Assembly: GCA_965205365.1 (NCBI GenBank)
Contig: CBDBGT010000011.1
Coordinates: forward strand, 372,001-436,000
Length of the DNA: 64,000 bases
Reading direction: 5' to 3'
Origin: JALZUR01 sp965205365
Lineage (GTDB): Bacteria > Bdellovibrionota > Bdellovibrionia > Bdellovibrionales > UBA1609
The translations under genes were made by a program, and so were the position numbers. Of the stretch, positions 27,844-35,615 are shown in pieces; position 1 is the first letter of the stretch, and each line of letters starts with the position of its first letter. The notes under the pieces are model-generated. The model saw only the letters and a list, made by a program, of their open reading frames with translations. It did no database searches and had not been told where the DNA came from.

Positions 27844-27972
27844 AAAGCTAATAAAATCAAGTGCTTAGATTTTGCTGGGGTCACTACATTTCGAGTTTTA
27901 GACTTTTTAACCTTCTCTGGTGCGTATATTTGAACTCAAGAGGGGCTTTTTAACAGGAGTGTCGAAGTCAGG
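27818..27972 (-). mobile_element. 155-bp MITE derived from the IS1634-type element
   Basis: Read on the minus strand, it equals the first 96 bp of the full element (35616-35711) joined to its last 74 bp (37408-37481). The two parts overlap in the 15-bp sequence AAATGTAGTGACCCC, which flanks the transposase gene in the full copy. 96 + 74 - 15 = 155, so the junction is an exact deletion between those short direct repeats. It has both terminal inverted repeats and no coding capacity. Confidence 0.9.
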
Positions 27973-28218
27973 AGCTTAGAAAATATTTTATCATTTTTTT
28001 AAATAATTAAAGAGTTTAGACCTTAATTTTCCTACTGTTTTTGTATCAAAATAAGAAAAAAACATTTCTTTAAAAACACTAAGTTAAAAATAAAGCTAAA
28101 AACCCACACTTATTACGCCTTAATATTAAATTAAGAAAAACACTTAATTTCCTTTAGTTTTTAAGCCCTTTATCCGATACATAGAGTATAAAATATAAGA
28201 ATTTATATAGGATATAAC

Positions 28219-29940
28219 ATGAAAGCTTTAACTTTATTTACAGTTTTATTATGGACGTTTTCTTCCTTGGCTGTGCCAAGTTCTTTTGTCTTTCAAGGTC
28301 AAATTATAAAGCCCAATGGAGAAGCCCTAGAAGACAATAATGTTAACTTTATTCTTAAAATCCTATCTCCCCTAAACCACTGCCTCCTCTATGAAGAAAC
28401 CTTCACCCTTAATATGACAGACTCAAAGGGAGTGTTTAACCTAAGTGTAGGGTCTGGCACAACCACAGGAAATGGTGGCTTAACAAGTTTATCTAAAGCC
28501 CTAGACAATTCCTTAAACAACATCACAGGGCTTAACTGTGACTCTGGTTCCTCATACAGTCCAAGCCTCACTGACACAAGAAAACTTAGAATGACTTTTG
28601 ATGACGGCAGTGGCCCCCTTACTCTAACAAATGACCACACAATTGAAAGTGTGCCCTATGCTCAGTACGCTCATAAACTTGGCGGAAAAACACTTCATGA
28701 CTTTATTCAAGTCAACAGTGGTGTGACACAAAGTAATTTAGAAACTGTGTTTGATAACGGTGTAAACCAAAGAGAGCTTATGGCTTTAATTGAGGGCCGT
28801 TCTAACCAATACTCTCCATTAAGCACTAGTGGAGCTAGTTCTTTACCGAGCTTTTCAAATCCTCCCCTTAACTCTAAGGCAGGAGATGTTTGGTACAACT
28901 CTACAACCAATGAAATCATGTACCACAATGGATCAGTAAACACCGTTGTTGGCCAAGGGAGTGGAACTGTGACCAGTATCACCACAGGAAGTGGTCTAAG
29001 TGGTGGAATCATTACAAATAGCGGTACAATTTCAATTGCCACAGGGGGTGTATTAAACAGTCACCTTCAAGGTGGTATCCATGGAAGTAAAATCACAGGA
29101 GGAGTTTTACCAGCCTCAGTGGTTCCAACAGGAACTGATGATACAAAGCTTTCTCTTCAAGGGGGAAGTTTATTAGGTGATCTTAACCTTAATGGAAATG
29201 AGGTTTTAAACACAGGTCATATTATGCAAAACCCGAGGAGTACAATGACCCTAGGTTCTTATGGGAATTTAGAAGAGGCTAGTCTTTTAGGTTCTTTGAG
29301 TGCGGGGAATGCTGGAGCCACTTGGTACAATAGTGATTCTAGGGTGCTTAAGTACTGGGACGGTAGTGGTGTAGAAGTGTTAACCACAGTGAGTGTAGGT
29401 GTATCAAGTGTTTTAGTGAGTCCCCCGTTAACTTCTTCAGGTGGTAATGATCCAAGAATAGGCATAAGCCTTGGTAGGGGTTTATACAACAAGAGTGGAA
29501 GTGTGGAGATAGATTTAGACTCTCTTAGTGGTTTAGACTTTAATGGAAATAGGTTAAGAGTAAAAGCAGGAAGTGGTATAAGACTAACAGGAAGTGGTAT
29601 AGAGGCAGATACGGGAACGAGTTTAGGTCAGTTAATGAGAGTAGACAGTCTTCCTGTGTGCACAAGTGGGGAAAAGATTCAAAGAAACTCTGGAGCCACA
29701 GTGACTTATTCTTGTGTGGCTGATGTAGATGAAGACACAAGTCTTTTAGGAAAATCAGCAGGAGGAGACCTTAGTGGAACTTATCCAAACCCCATTTTAA
29801 CATCAACAGGGGTGAGTGAGGGAATTTATTCAAAAGTTAGAGTGGACACTAAGGGAAGGGTAAGAGAGGGTTTAAGTTTGGACTTCCCCAAATATAGTAG
29901 ACAGATTAGGAAGTTCCTATGTAGCCCTAAAAGAGGCTGA
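28219..29940 (+). CDS. DGR target protein, N-terminal part (interrupted by IS3 element)
   Basis: The gene begins with a signal peptide (MKALTLFTVLLWTFSSLAVPS) and an AGGA RBS. The mature chain is Gly/Ser/Thr/Asn-rich with tail-fibre-like segments, such as AGDVWYNSTTNEIMYHNG and GATWYNSDSRVLKYWDG. A GKSAGGDLSGTYPNP unit recurs in the second part. This looks like a long fibrous surface adhesin; location outside the cell is inferred. Native sequence ends at codon 553; residues after REGLSL come from the IS3 left end. Removing the IS joins this frame exactly to the second part at 31161, giving 1248 codons. Confidence 0.85.
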   Translation: MKALTLFTVLLWTFSSLAVPSSFVFQGQIIKPNGEALEDNNVNFILKILSPLNHCLLYEETFTLNMTDSKGVFNLSVGSGTTTGNGGLTSLSKALDNSLNNITGLNCDSGSSYSPSLTDTRKLRMTFDDGSGPLTLTNDHTIESVPYAQYAHKLGGKTLHDFIQVNSGVTQSNLETVFDNGVNQRELMALIEGRSNQYSPLSTSGASSLPSFSNPPLNSKAGDVWYNSTTNEIMYHNGSVNTVVGQGSGTVTSITTGSGLSGGIITNSGTISIATGGVLNSHLQGGIHGSKITGGVLPASVVPTGTDDTKLSLQGGSLLGDLNLNGNEVLNTGHIMQNPRSTMTLGSYGNLEEASLLGSLSAGNAGATWYNSDSRVLKYWDGSGVEVLTTVSVGVSSVLVSPPLTSSGGNDPRIGISLGRGLYNKSGSVEIDLDSLSGLDFNGNRLRVKAGSGIRLTGSGIEADTGTSLGQLMRVDSLPVCTSGEKIQRNSGATVTYSCVADVDEDTSLLGKSAGGDLSGTYPNPILTSTGVSEGIYSKVRVDTKGRVREGLSLDFPKYSRQIRKFLCSPKRG

Positions 29941-29953
29941 AAGGGATGAGAAA

Positions 29954-30250
29954 ATGTCAGAGAAAAGAAAACATAAACACTATAACAAAGAATTCAAAAT
30001 AGAAGCTGTAAAATTAGCTGAGACAGTTGGAGTAATGAAGGCTGCTGCTGAACTAGGTGTAGCAAAAAAATCTATTCAAAACTGGATAAATGGGATCTAT
30101 ATGGGTGGAGCTCAATGTAAAAAGTCAAAAATGGCCGAAATGGAAGCTGAGCTTAGAAGGATTAAAAAAGAAAACAAAAACCTAAAGTTAATCAATGATG
30201 TTCTAAAAAAAAGCACTGCGATATTCTCCAAAGACCAAATTGGAGATTAG
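29954..30250 (+). CDS. IS3-family transposase OrfA (helix-turn-helix)
   Basis: The 98-aa protein starts with a Tnp_1-type DNA-binding HTH (KEFKIEAVKLAETVGVMKAA, AELGVAKKSIQNWINGIYMG). It ends in a leucine-zipper-like coiled coil (MAEMEAELRRIKKENKNLKL). A run of eight A followed by G at 30205-30213 is a slippery site. A -1 shift there joins the frame to orfB without a stop, giving the usual OrfAB fusion transposase. OrfA alone would bind the ends and regulate transposition. Confidence 0.93.
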   Translation: MSEKRKHKHYNKEFKIEAVKLAETVGVMKAAAELGVAKKSIQNWINGIYMGGAQCKKSKMAEMEAELRRIKKENKNLKLINDVLKKSTAIFSKDQIGD

Positions 30251-30252
30251 AG

Positions 30253-31122
30253 ATGATTTTAAAGTTAAAAAATCAAATGAGTGTGAAGTTTTTAGCAGAG
30301 CACTTTGGGTTGTCTAGACCTTCTTTTTATAAATGGTTGAAGCTTAGGAGTAAGTCCACATCTGGTTTGAACTCTAAAACTGAAATCTGTAAAGAGATCA
30401 GATCTATTTTTAGATCTTCAAAGCAAACTTATGGATCCCCTAGAATTTACGCTGAACTCAAAACTAAAGAGGTTTTCATCAGTGAAAACACTGTGGCTAA
30501 ATACATGGGTGAGATGGGCTTAAATGCAAGATTGAAGAAAAAATATAGAGTGATGACTACAGATTCAAACCACGCCCATGCCATAGCCCCCAGACTTTTT
30601 AAAACTGAAGATGAGCACTGTCTTCCAACAAAGCCAGGGACTGTTTTAGCTGGTGACATCACTTATTTGAAGCTCTCAAAGCACAACCATGTCTACCTTG
30701 CTGTGGTTTTAGACCTGTACAACAGAGAAGTTGTGGGTTGGTCTATGAGCCTCTCGCTGGACACTAGAGTTGTTATGGATGCCCTCCACGGAGCCATTAA
30801 AAAGACGAATCCAGATGCAGAGGTGATCTTCCACTCTGACCGTGGTGTGCAGTACGCGTCTGACGCGTATAGAAAGTTTTTGAGAAACCAGAAGATCAAG
30901 CCATCAATGAGCAGAAAAGGAAATTGTTATGACAATGCTTATGTGGAGAGTTTTTTTAGTTCACTTAAGAAAGAATGGGTGTACAGACAAAATCCTGAAA
31001 CTGAAGATGCTATGAAGGCCTGTGTCTTCAATTATATTGAAGCTTGGTACAATGCAAAAAGACGACACTCATCACTTGATTATATGAGTCCATTAGATTA
31101 CAGAATTAAACAACAAAAATGA
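30253..31122 (+). CDS. IS3-family transposase OrfB (DDE integrase core)
   Basis: The 289-aa frame has the HTH_21-like QTYGSPRIYAEL segment and then the rve integrase core. The first Asp is in VLAGDITYLKL, the second in EVIFHSDRGVQYAS, and the Glu in AYVESFFSSLKKEW. It ends with NYIEAWYNAKRRHSSLDYMSP, the classical IS3 C-terminus. All catalytic residues are intact, so the element should be active if OrfAB is made by frameshifting. Confidence 0.95.
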   Translation: MILKLKNQMSVKFLAEHFGLSRPSFYKWLKLRSKSTSGLNSKTEICKEIRSIFRSSKQTYGSPRIYAELKTKEVFISENTVAKYMGEMGLNARLKKKYRVMTTDSNHAHAIAPRLFKTEDEHCLPTKPGTVLAGDITYLKLSKHNHVYLAVVLDLYNREVVGWSMSLSLDTRVVMDALHGAIKKTNPDAEVIFHSDRGVQYASDAYRKFLRNQKIKPSMSRKGNCYDNAYVESFFSSLKKEWVYRQNPETEDAMKACVFNYIEAWYNAKRRHSSLDYMSPLDYRIKQQK

Positions 31123-31144
31123 ACTTCCTAATCTGTCTACTTTT

Positions 31145-33247
31145 TTGGGGAAGTCCAGTTTAGTAGAAAGTGATATACCAAATTTAAGTGGAAGTAAAAT
31201 CACTTCAGGAACCATTGATACAAATAGATTAAACACAGGAACAGGGAGCAATGACCTTGTTAAGCTTGATGGTTTATCAAGGTTACCTAGTGTAGATGGG
31301 AGTCAGCTTATAAACTTACCAAGTAGTGCTGACAATATGGGAAATGGTGAGGCTCAAGAGAATATACATCTTAATGGAAATTATTTAAGTGGAGACGGTG
31401 ATAATGAGGGAATTAGTGTAGATGCATTAGGAAGGGTTGGAGTGGGTAAAAGGAATCCTCAAGCATTATTAGATGTTTCTGGAAAAGTAAGGGTAGAAGA
31501 GATTTGTGATGAAAGAGGTGGAAACTGTAAGGATGTGTCAACAGGTTGGGATAGAGGGAGTGTAGGAGCAAACCAAGTGACCAACGTTCCTTTTGGAAAT
31601 GTTTTAGGCACAGATGTTCAGACTGCTATTAATGAGCTTGATTCTAAAAAAGTTCCAATAACTAGAGAAATTGCAACAGTTTTAAATAGTGGATTAAGTG
31701 GAGGAGGGGATTTATCCACCAACAAGAATTTAAGTGTGGATATTCATGGAACTGTAGAAGAGAGTACAGTGAGTGATTTAGACAGTGTTTTAATCCACGA
31801 TGTATCCCAAAATAGTTTAAAAAAAATAACACAGTCAAATTTTTTAAATGATTATTTTAAAGGATCTTTAGGAACCAGTTTAGGTGATGCAATGGATGCT
31901 GGAGGTGTGCCTAGTTGTGGAGTGGATGAGAAGCTTAGAATGAGTCAAGGCCCTGTTTATTTATGGTCATGTGTGGTGGATGAGGACACAAGTCTTTTAG
32001 GAAAATCAGCAGGAGGAGACCTTAGGGGAACTTATCCAAACCCGACTTTAGCATCAACAGGGGTGAGTGAGGGAATCTACTTAAAAGTTAGAGTGGACAC
32101 TAAGGGAAGAGTAACAGAGGGTTTAAGTTTATCAGAAAGTGATATACCAAATTTAAGTGGAAGTAAAATCACTTCAGGAACCATTGATACAAATAGATTA
32201 AACACAGGAACAGGGAGTAATGACCTTGTTAAGCTTGATGGTTTATCAAGGTTACCAAGGGTAGATGGGAGTCAGCTTACAAACTTACCAAGTAGTGCTG
32301 ACAATATGGGAAATGGTGAGGCTCAAGAGAATATACATCTTAATGGAAATTATTTAAGTGGAGATGGTGATAATGAGGGAATTAGTGTAAACAGTGATGG
32401 TGATGTTTTTGCTTCTAGAAATATTGCTGCTGTGGGGTCTATTAGTGGATCTAGTGTTGTACTTTCAAATGGAATAAAAATAGGAACAGAGGAAACAACT
32501 TGCAATACTTTAAACGAGGGGACTTTAAGGTATAGTGAAAAGAAAATGGAATTTTGTAATGGAAACGTGTGGAGTGTTTTAGGTGTTGATGATCCATGTC
32601 TTGATTCTTCCCCCTTGCCAGGTGCTGTGTGTAAAGGTGGAGCAATTTATCTTGGAAGCCTTAGCCCAGGTGCTACCAGTGGTAGTGGAACAGATCACTA
32701 CATGACCACCCCTGGGGGTTGTGGGGACATTCCATCAGGAAGTGTTTCAGGGGGCTCGGGGTCAAATTCTTATGCATTAAATGATTTTACAGTGACTTGT
32801 TCTGGTACTGATAGTTTATTTAAAGATTGGAATAATAATACAAGTAATTGGTATAATATTCCAGGGCTAGCAAATTACACATCAACTTGGGGAATTGGTC
32901 ATGGTGAAAGTAACATAGATTTAAATTACGGTTCAGCGAATACAGATGTAATTGTTGCCATTACTTTAGAGTCTCAAGGGGGCTATCATGCCGCAGCAAG
33001 GTATTGTCATAAGCTTGTTTATGGTGGTTATGATGATTGGCATTTACCTAACCGCTATGAGCTTAATTTAATGTACACAAATCGTTCTGCTCTTCCAGGT
33101 TTAAATCAGAGTAGTGTTAGTGGTTATTATTGGTCGTCTACGGAGAGCAGTATTCACAGTGCGTGGATCCAGCGGTTTTCTGATGGCTATCAGTATTACG
33201 GCAATAAGCTCCATTCTCGACTTGTTCGTTGTGTACGGAGGTTTTGA
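31145..33247 (+). CDS. DGR target protein, C-terminal part with variable DUF1566/Lcl-type domain
   Basis: The native sequence begins at 31161, after the IS3 right end; TTG at 31145 lies in the IS itself. Fibre-like repeats (GKSAGGDLRGTYPNP, LSGSKITSGTIDTNRLNTG) continue. A tail-fibre-like NTLNEGTLRYSEKKMEFCNG segment and a cysteine-containing DUF1566-type domain follow. Typical of the latter are DDWHLPNRYELNLMY, YYWSSTES and the final RLVRCVRRF. The last ~37 codons are the variable repeat. Variable residues by TR comparison fall in SSIHS and in YQYYGNKLH. Without the upstream half this part has no signal peptide and is probably not exported. Confidence 0.85.
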   Translation: MGKSSLVESDIPNLSGSKITSGTIDTNRLNTGTGSNDLVKLDGLSRLPSVDGSQLINLPSSADNMGNGEAQENIHLNGNYLSGDGDNEGISVDALGRVGVGKRNPQALLDVSGKVRVEEICDERGGNCKDVSTGWDRGSVGANQVTNVPFGNVLGTDVQTAINELDSKKVPITREIATVLNSGLSGGGDLSTNKNLSVDIHGTVEESTVSDLDSVLIHDVSQNSLKKITQSNFLNDYFKGSLGTSLGDAMDAGGVPSCGVDEKLRMSQGPVYLWSCVVDEDTSLLGKSAGGDLRGTYPNPTLASTGVSEGIYLKVRVDTKGRVTEGLSLSESDIPNLSGSKITSGTIDTNRLNTGTGSNDLVKLDGLSRLPRVDGSQLTNLPSSADNMGNGEAQENIHLNGNYLSGDGDNEGISVNSDGDVFASRNIAAVGSISGSSVVLSNGIKIGTEETTCNTLNEGTLRYSEKKMEFCNGNVWSVLGVDDPCLDSSPLPGAVCKGGAIYLGSLSPGATSGSGTDHYMTTPGGCGDIPSGSVSGGSGSNSYALNDFTVTCSGTDSLFKDWNNNTSNWYNIPGLANYTSTWGIGHGESNIDLNYGSANTDVIVAITLESQGGYHAAARYCHKLVYGGYDDWHLPNRYELNLMYTNRSALPGLNQSSVSGYYWSSTESSIHSAWIQRFSDGYQYYGNKLHSRLVRCVRRF
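31979..32389 (+). repeat. 411-bp internal repeat of the target gene, copy 2
   Basis: Uninterrupted counterpart of the split copy 1. It shows the original sequence across the IS3 insertion point (gggtttaagttta) and starts in the same codon phase as copy 1. Confidence 0.85.
33130..33242 (+). repeat. DGR variable repeat (VR)
   Basis: Aligned without gaps to 33972-34081 (offset 842) over 33130-33239, it differs at 13 positions, and every one is an A in the template. The changes are 5 A-to-G, 5 A-to-T and 3 A-to-C. A 14th A/G difference is at 33240. Eleven of twelve template Asn (AAY) codons are changed, to Ser, Ile, His, Tyr, Gly and Leu. The last 26 bp are identical in both, as expected of the initiation region. 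Confidence 0.96.
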
Positions 33248-33289
33248 GGCCTGAAAGGGCTCATTAGCTCTTTAGCCCTTTAGTTCTTT

Positions 33290-33322
33290 TATCTTAAGGA
33301 GGCTTTAAGCCTCCTTAAGATA
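33290..33322. promoter_or_regulatory. 15-bp perfect hairpin/cruciform downstream of VR
   Basis: TATCTTAAGGAGGCT, loop TTA, then AGCCTCCTTAAGATA: a perfect 15-bp stem 50 bp after the VR. A weaker stem AAAGGGCT/AGCCCTTT with a 12-nt loop lies between them at 33254-33281. Neither strand has a T-tract after the 15-bp stem. In the Bordetella phage DGR a hairpin just after the VR aids target recognition; this stem could serve likewise, or act as a terminator for the target gene. Confidence 0.6.
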
Positions 33323-33383
33323 AAATTATTTAATTTTAGAGACGCGTTGAGTAAATTAAAAATTATTTACATAGCGATACTTT

Positions 33384-33791
33384 ATGATAAAGAAAGCTGT
33401 GGCAAAATATAAACATTTACCAATTTATAAATTAACTTATGAGCTTTTAGGCAGAGTGATAAGGGTAGTGAAAAAATTCCCCAGAGATCATAAACATACT
33501 TTAGGTGAAAAAATTAAAGTCGAAATTATAGAAATTGTAGTTTTAGTTTATAGAGCAAATGCTTCACACAGTCGAGTATTAATTATTGAAAAATTAATTG
33601 AAAGTTTAGAAGTTGTGGGTTTATTAATGCGTGCTAGTTATGACCTTAGAATCATTTCACAAAAAGATTATGCTAGTCTTATAGAAATGACGGAGTCTAT
33701 AGGTCGCCAAGCAATGGGCTGGAAAAAATCTGAATTTAAAAAAGAAGGAAAAAACTTAACTGGGGGAGGTAGCCAGAGTTATTTATCTTAA
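33384..33791 (+). CDS. avd: DGR accessory variability determinant (Avd), four-helix bundle
   Basis: The 135-aa basic protein is almost wholly helical and belongs by pattern to the Avd / 23S-rRNA-intervening-sequence protein family. Supporting segments are LPIYKLTYELLGRVIRVVKK, FPRDHKHTLGEKIKVEII, a central helix with RANASHSR and a last helix with SLIEMTESIGRQAMGWKK. In DGRs, Avd forms a positively charged barrel that binds the reverse transcriptase and RNA and is required for cDNA synthesis. It lies between VR and TR, the usual target-avd-TR-RT order. Confidence 0.9.
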   Translation: MIKKAVAKYKHLPIYKLTYELLGRVIRVVKKFPRDHKHTLGEKIKVEIIEIVVLVYRANASHSRVLIIEKLIESLEVVGLLMRASYDLRIISQKDYASLIEMTESIGRQAMGWKKSEFKKEGKNLTGGGSQSYLS

Positions 33792-33971
33792 GGGATAAGT
33801 AAGTGAGTGACTTTCATCTCGGGATAGACACGGTTGGAATTTATTTTCACCCTATATCTTTGATCAATTGTTAAAATTATTCATTGACCCCATTAGTGTG
33901 TCTTTTATAAGGGGTATTTTTGGGATAAGCAGTTGTCTATCGCAAACTCGATGTTTGCCATGAGTCCTTGC

Positions 33972-34084
33972 TTGGTCGTCTACGGAGAACAATAATAACA
34001 ATGCGTGGATCCAGCGGTTTTCTGATGGCAATCAGAATAACAACAATAAGAACAATTCTCGACTTGTTCGTTGTGTACGGAAGT
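33972..34084 (+). ncRNA. DGR template repeat (TR) within the template RNA
   Basis: Non-coding copy of the VR, rich in AAC/AAT triplets. In the VR reading phase it would read WSSTENNNNNAWIQRFSDG, then N-rich sequence, RLVRCVRK and a stop. Adenines are clustered at the codons that vary and absent from the conserved frame. The TR lies 180 bp after avd and about 50 bp before the reverse transcriptase start. The surrounding 33792-34135 carries no gene and probably belongs to the structured template RNA. Confidence 0.95.
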
Positions 34085-34135
34085 GAAGCCTCCTCCAGTT
34101 TTTTTTATGAATTTTAATATAAAGGTGAAAACTTT

Positions 34136-35269
34136 GTGTCAAATATGGAATTAAGTTTTGAAGAAGTAGTTAAGGCTTACTTTAATTGTCGAAAAAACAA
34201 AAGAAATACAGTTCATCAGCTAACGTATGAATTTTGTTTAGAACAAGAATTATTTGATCTTTATCAAGATCTTAAAAAAGGCACCTATAAAATTGGACCA
34301 AGTGTAGCTTTTGTTGTGGATCAACCAAAGGTTCGAGAGATTTGGGCTGCAACTTTTAGAGACAGAGTTGTTCATCACATTATTTATAATCGTTTGTCAT
34401 CGAGTTATTATAAGAGGTTTATTAGAAACTCTTTTGCATGTATTCCAGGAAGAGGAACTCTTGATGGATCAAACCGGTTGATGAAGGGTATGCAGTCAAT
34501 TACTAAGAATTGGCAGAAGCCCGCTTACTTTTTGTCAGCAGACATTAGAAATTTTTTTGTATCAATTAATAAAAATATTTTATGGAACATTCTAAGTCCA
34601 AATATTCAAGAAGAATGGTTAAGAGATTTAACTCATCAGGTTTTATTTCATGATCCAAGACTAGGTTGTATTAAGAAATCTAATGATTTTGCTTTTGCAA
34701 GAGTTCCTAAATATAAAAGCCTTTGGAACTGTTGTAAGAATAAAGGCTTGCCCATAGGTAATCTAACGAGCCAGTTTTTTGCAAATGTTTATCTTAATGA
34801 ACTTGATCAATTTTTTGTTCATCACAAAGGTTTTGGAAAATATTATTTTCGTTATGTAGATGATTTTATTATTTTAAATGAATCTGTGAACCAGCTAAAT
34901 GAAATGCATAAAGAAGCTGGATTTTTTCTTAAAGAAAAATTAGATTTGGATTTACATCCTTATAAAAAACAAATTGGGCTAGTTGCTCAAGGTGTTTATT
35001 TTGTTGGTTATGTTAACAAACCTTATAGAAGATATGTTAGAAAAAGAACAATAAATAAGGCAATGAGTGTTACTCGTCAGTGGAAAAAATCGCTACACCC
35101 GTATTCAGAAGAATCTTTAAAAAAGCTACGAGGATCAATAAATGCATATATGGGAATTATGAAATGGGCACATAGCTACAAGGAACGTAAAAAACTTGTT
35201 CAAAAAACTACGAATCTTTATGTAAGACCTGAAAATGAAAATTATTTAAAGATTAAGATTTTTTGCTGA
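34136..35269 (+). CDS. DGR reverse transcriptase
   Basis: The 377-aa protein has the palm motifs of group II-like/DGR reverse transcriptases. These are YFLSADIRNFFVSIN (D136), GLPIGNLTSQFFANVYLNEL (204-223, the motif 4 region), the catalytic YFRYVDDFIIL (YVDD at 240-243) and VYFVGYVNKPYRR. An N-terminal CIPGRGTLDGSNRL block is present and there is no maturase or endonuclease domain, as in DGRs. The start is GTG with AAAGGTG upstream. The enzyme would make mutagenised cDNA from the TR RNA together with Avd. Its 3' end abuts a transposase relic. Confidence 0.96.
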   Translation: MSNMELSFEEVVKAYFNCRKNKRNTVHQLTYEFCLEQELFDLYQDLKKGTYKIGPSVAFVVDQPKVREIWAATFRDRVVHHIIYNRLSSSYYKRFIRNSFACIPGRGTLDGSNRLMKGMQSITKNWQKPAYFLSADIRNFFVSINKNILWNILSPNIQEEWLRDLTHQVLFHDPRLGCIKKSNDFAFARVPKYKSLWNCCKNKGLPIGNLTSQFFANVYLNELDQFFVHHKGFGKYYFRYVDDFIILNESVNQLNEMHKEAGFFLKEKLDLDLHPYKKQIGLVAQGVYFVGYVNKPYRRYVRKRTINKAMSVTRQWKKSLHPYSEESLKKLRGSINAYMGIMKWAHSYKERKKLVQKTTNLYVRPENENYLKIKIFC

Positions 35270-35615
35270 TGTTACGCACCTAGGCTTAAATAAAGGAGAG
35301 TTCCTAAGCTTCACTATGACCCCAGGAAACGTTCATGATACAAAGCCTTTAGAGAATCTTGCAGATGGTTTGTTTGGAAAGCGGAGATAAGGGATATATC
35401 TTAAAAGAACCTCTTTAAAAAACTTATGGGCAAAGGTGTTTAAGTTGATTACTCATTTAAAATCAAATATGAAAAATAAGTTTGTACCACTTTTTCATAA
35501 ACTTTTACTGAGAAAAAGATATATTGTTGAGACTGTTTTTAGAATTTTAAAGGAAGAGTTTCATATTGAACACTCAAGACACCAAAGTCTTAAAAAACTT
35601 TATAGTGAATCTTTT
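35270..35615 (+). pseudogene. IS982-family transposase, decayed C-terminal fragment
   Basis: Translating with one frame break gives LNKGEFLSFTMTPGNVHDTK and PLENLADGLFGK, then GDKGYILKEPLFKKLMGKG and RKRYIVETVFRILKEEFHIE followed by HSRHQS. This parallels the C-terminal half of the intact IS982 transposase at 46908-47891 (ITAGNVDDRKP, DKGYISKKLF, RKRSVIETINDQLK, EHSRHRS). The 5' half is missing and stops interrupt the rest. It is clearly diverged from the intact copy, so it is an older insertion. The right-hand IS1634 terminus cuts it off at 35616. Confidence 0.8.

Larger units (their letters stand above)
29879..31157 (+). mobile_element. IS3-family insertion sequence
   Basis: A 1279-bp element beginning TGGACTTCCCC and ending GGGGAAGTCCA. 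The terminal inverted repeats are about 37 bp with a single short length difference near the T/A-rich middle. It starts with TG and ends with CA as IS3 elements do. The 3-bp target duplication GTT is at 29876-29878 and 31158-31160. It contains orfA and orfB in -1 relation. The uninterrupted sequence of the second 411-bp repeat at 32110-32130 confirms the empty site. Confidence 0.95.
29728..31420 (+). repeat. 411-bp internal repeat of the target gene, copy 1 (split by IS3)
   Basis: Target-gene segments 29728-29878 and 31161-31420 together match 31979-32389 at nearly every position. The copies have equal length and the same reading phase. Each encodes a DEDTSLLGKSAGGDL...GTYPNP unit followed by an LSGSKITSGTIDTNRLNTG unit. 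The IS3 element occupies 29879-31157 inside this copy. Confidence 0.85.

Noticed and set aside
29259..29492. Minus-strand open frames inside the DGR target gene (for example 28389-28640, 28707-29042, 29259-29492)
   Set aside because: They mirror a low-complexity Gly/Ser-rich gene, have no RBS or family match, and arise from codon bias on the opposite strand.
31145..31160. TTG at 31145 as the true start of a separate 700-aa gene
   Set aside because: The first codons are IS3 end sequence; native coding begins at 31161 and joins in frame to the upstream half. It may be translated, but it is not an independent gene.
33384..33791. Annotating the 135-aa protein as a ribosomal or rRNA-intervening-sequence protein
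   Set aside because: The fold family is shared, but its place between VR and TR of a DGR identifies it as Avd.
34136..35269. Group II intron or retron reverse transcriptase
   Set aside because: No maturase/X or HNH domain and no intron RNA or msr/msd-type structure was seen, while a perfect TR/VR pair and avd are adjacent.
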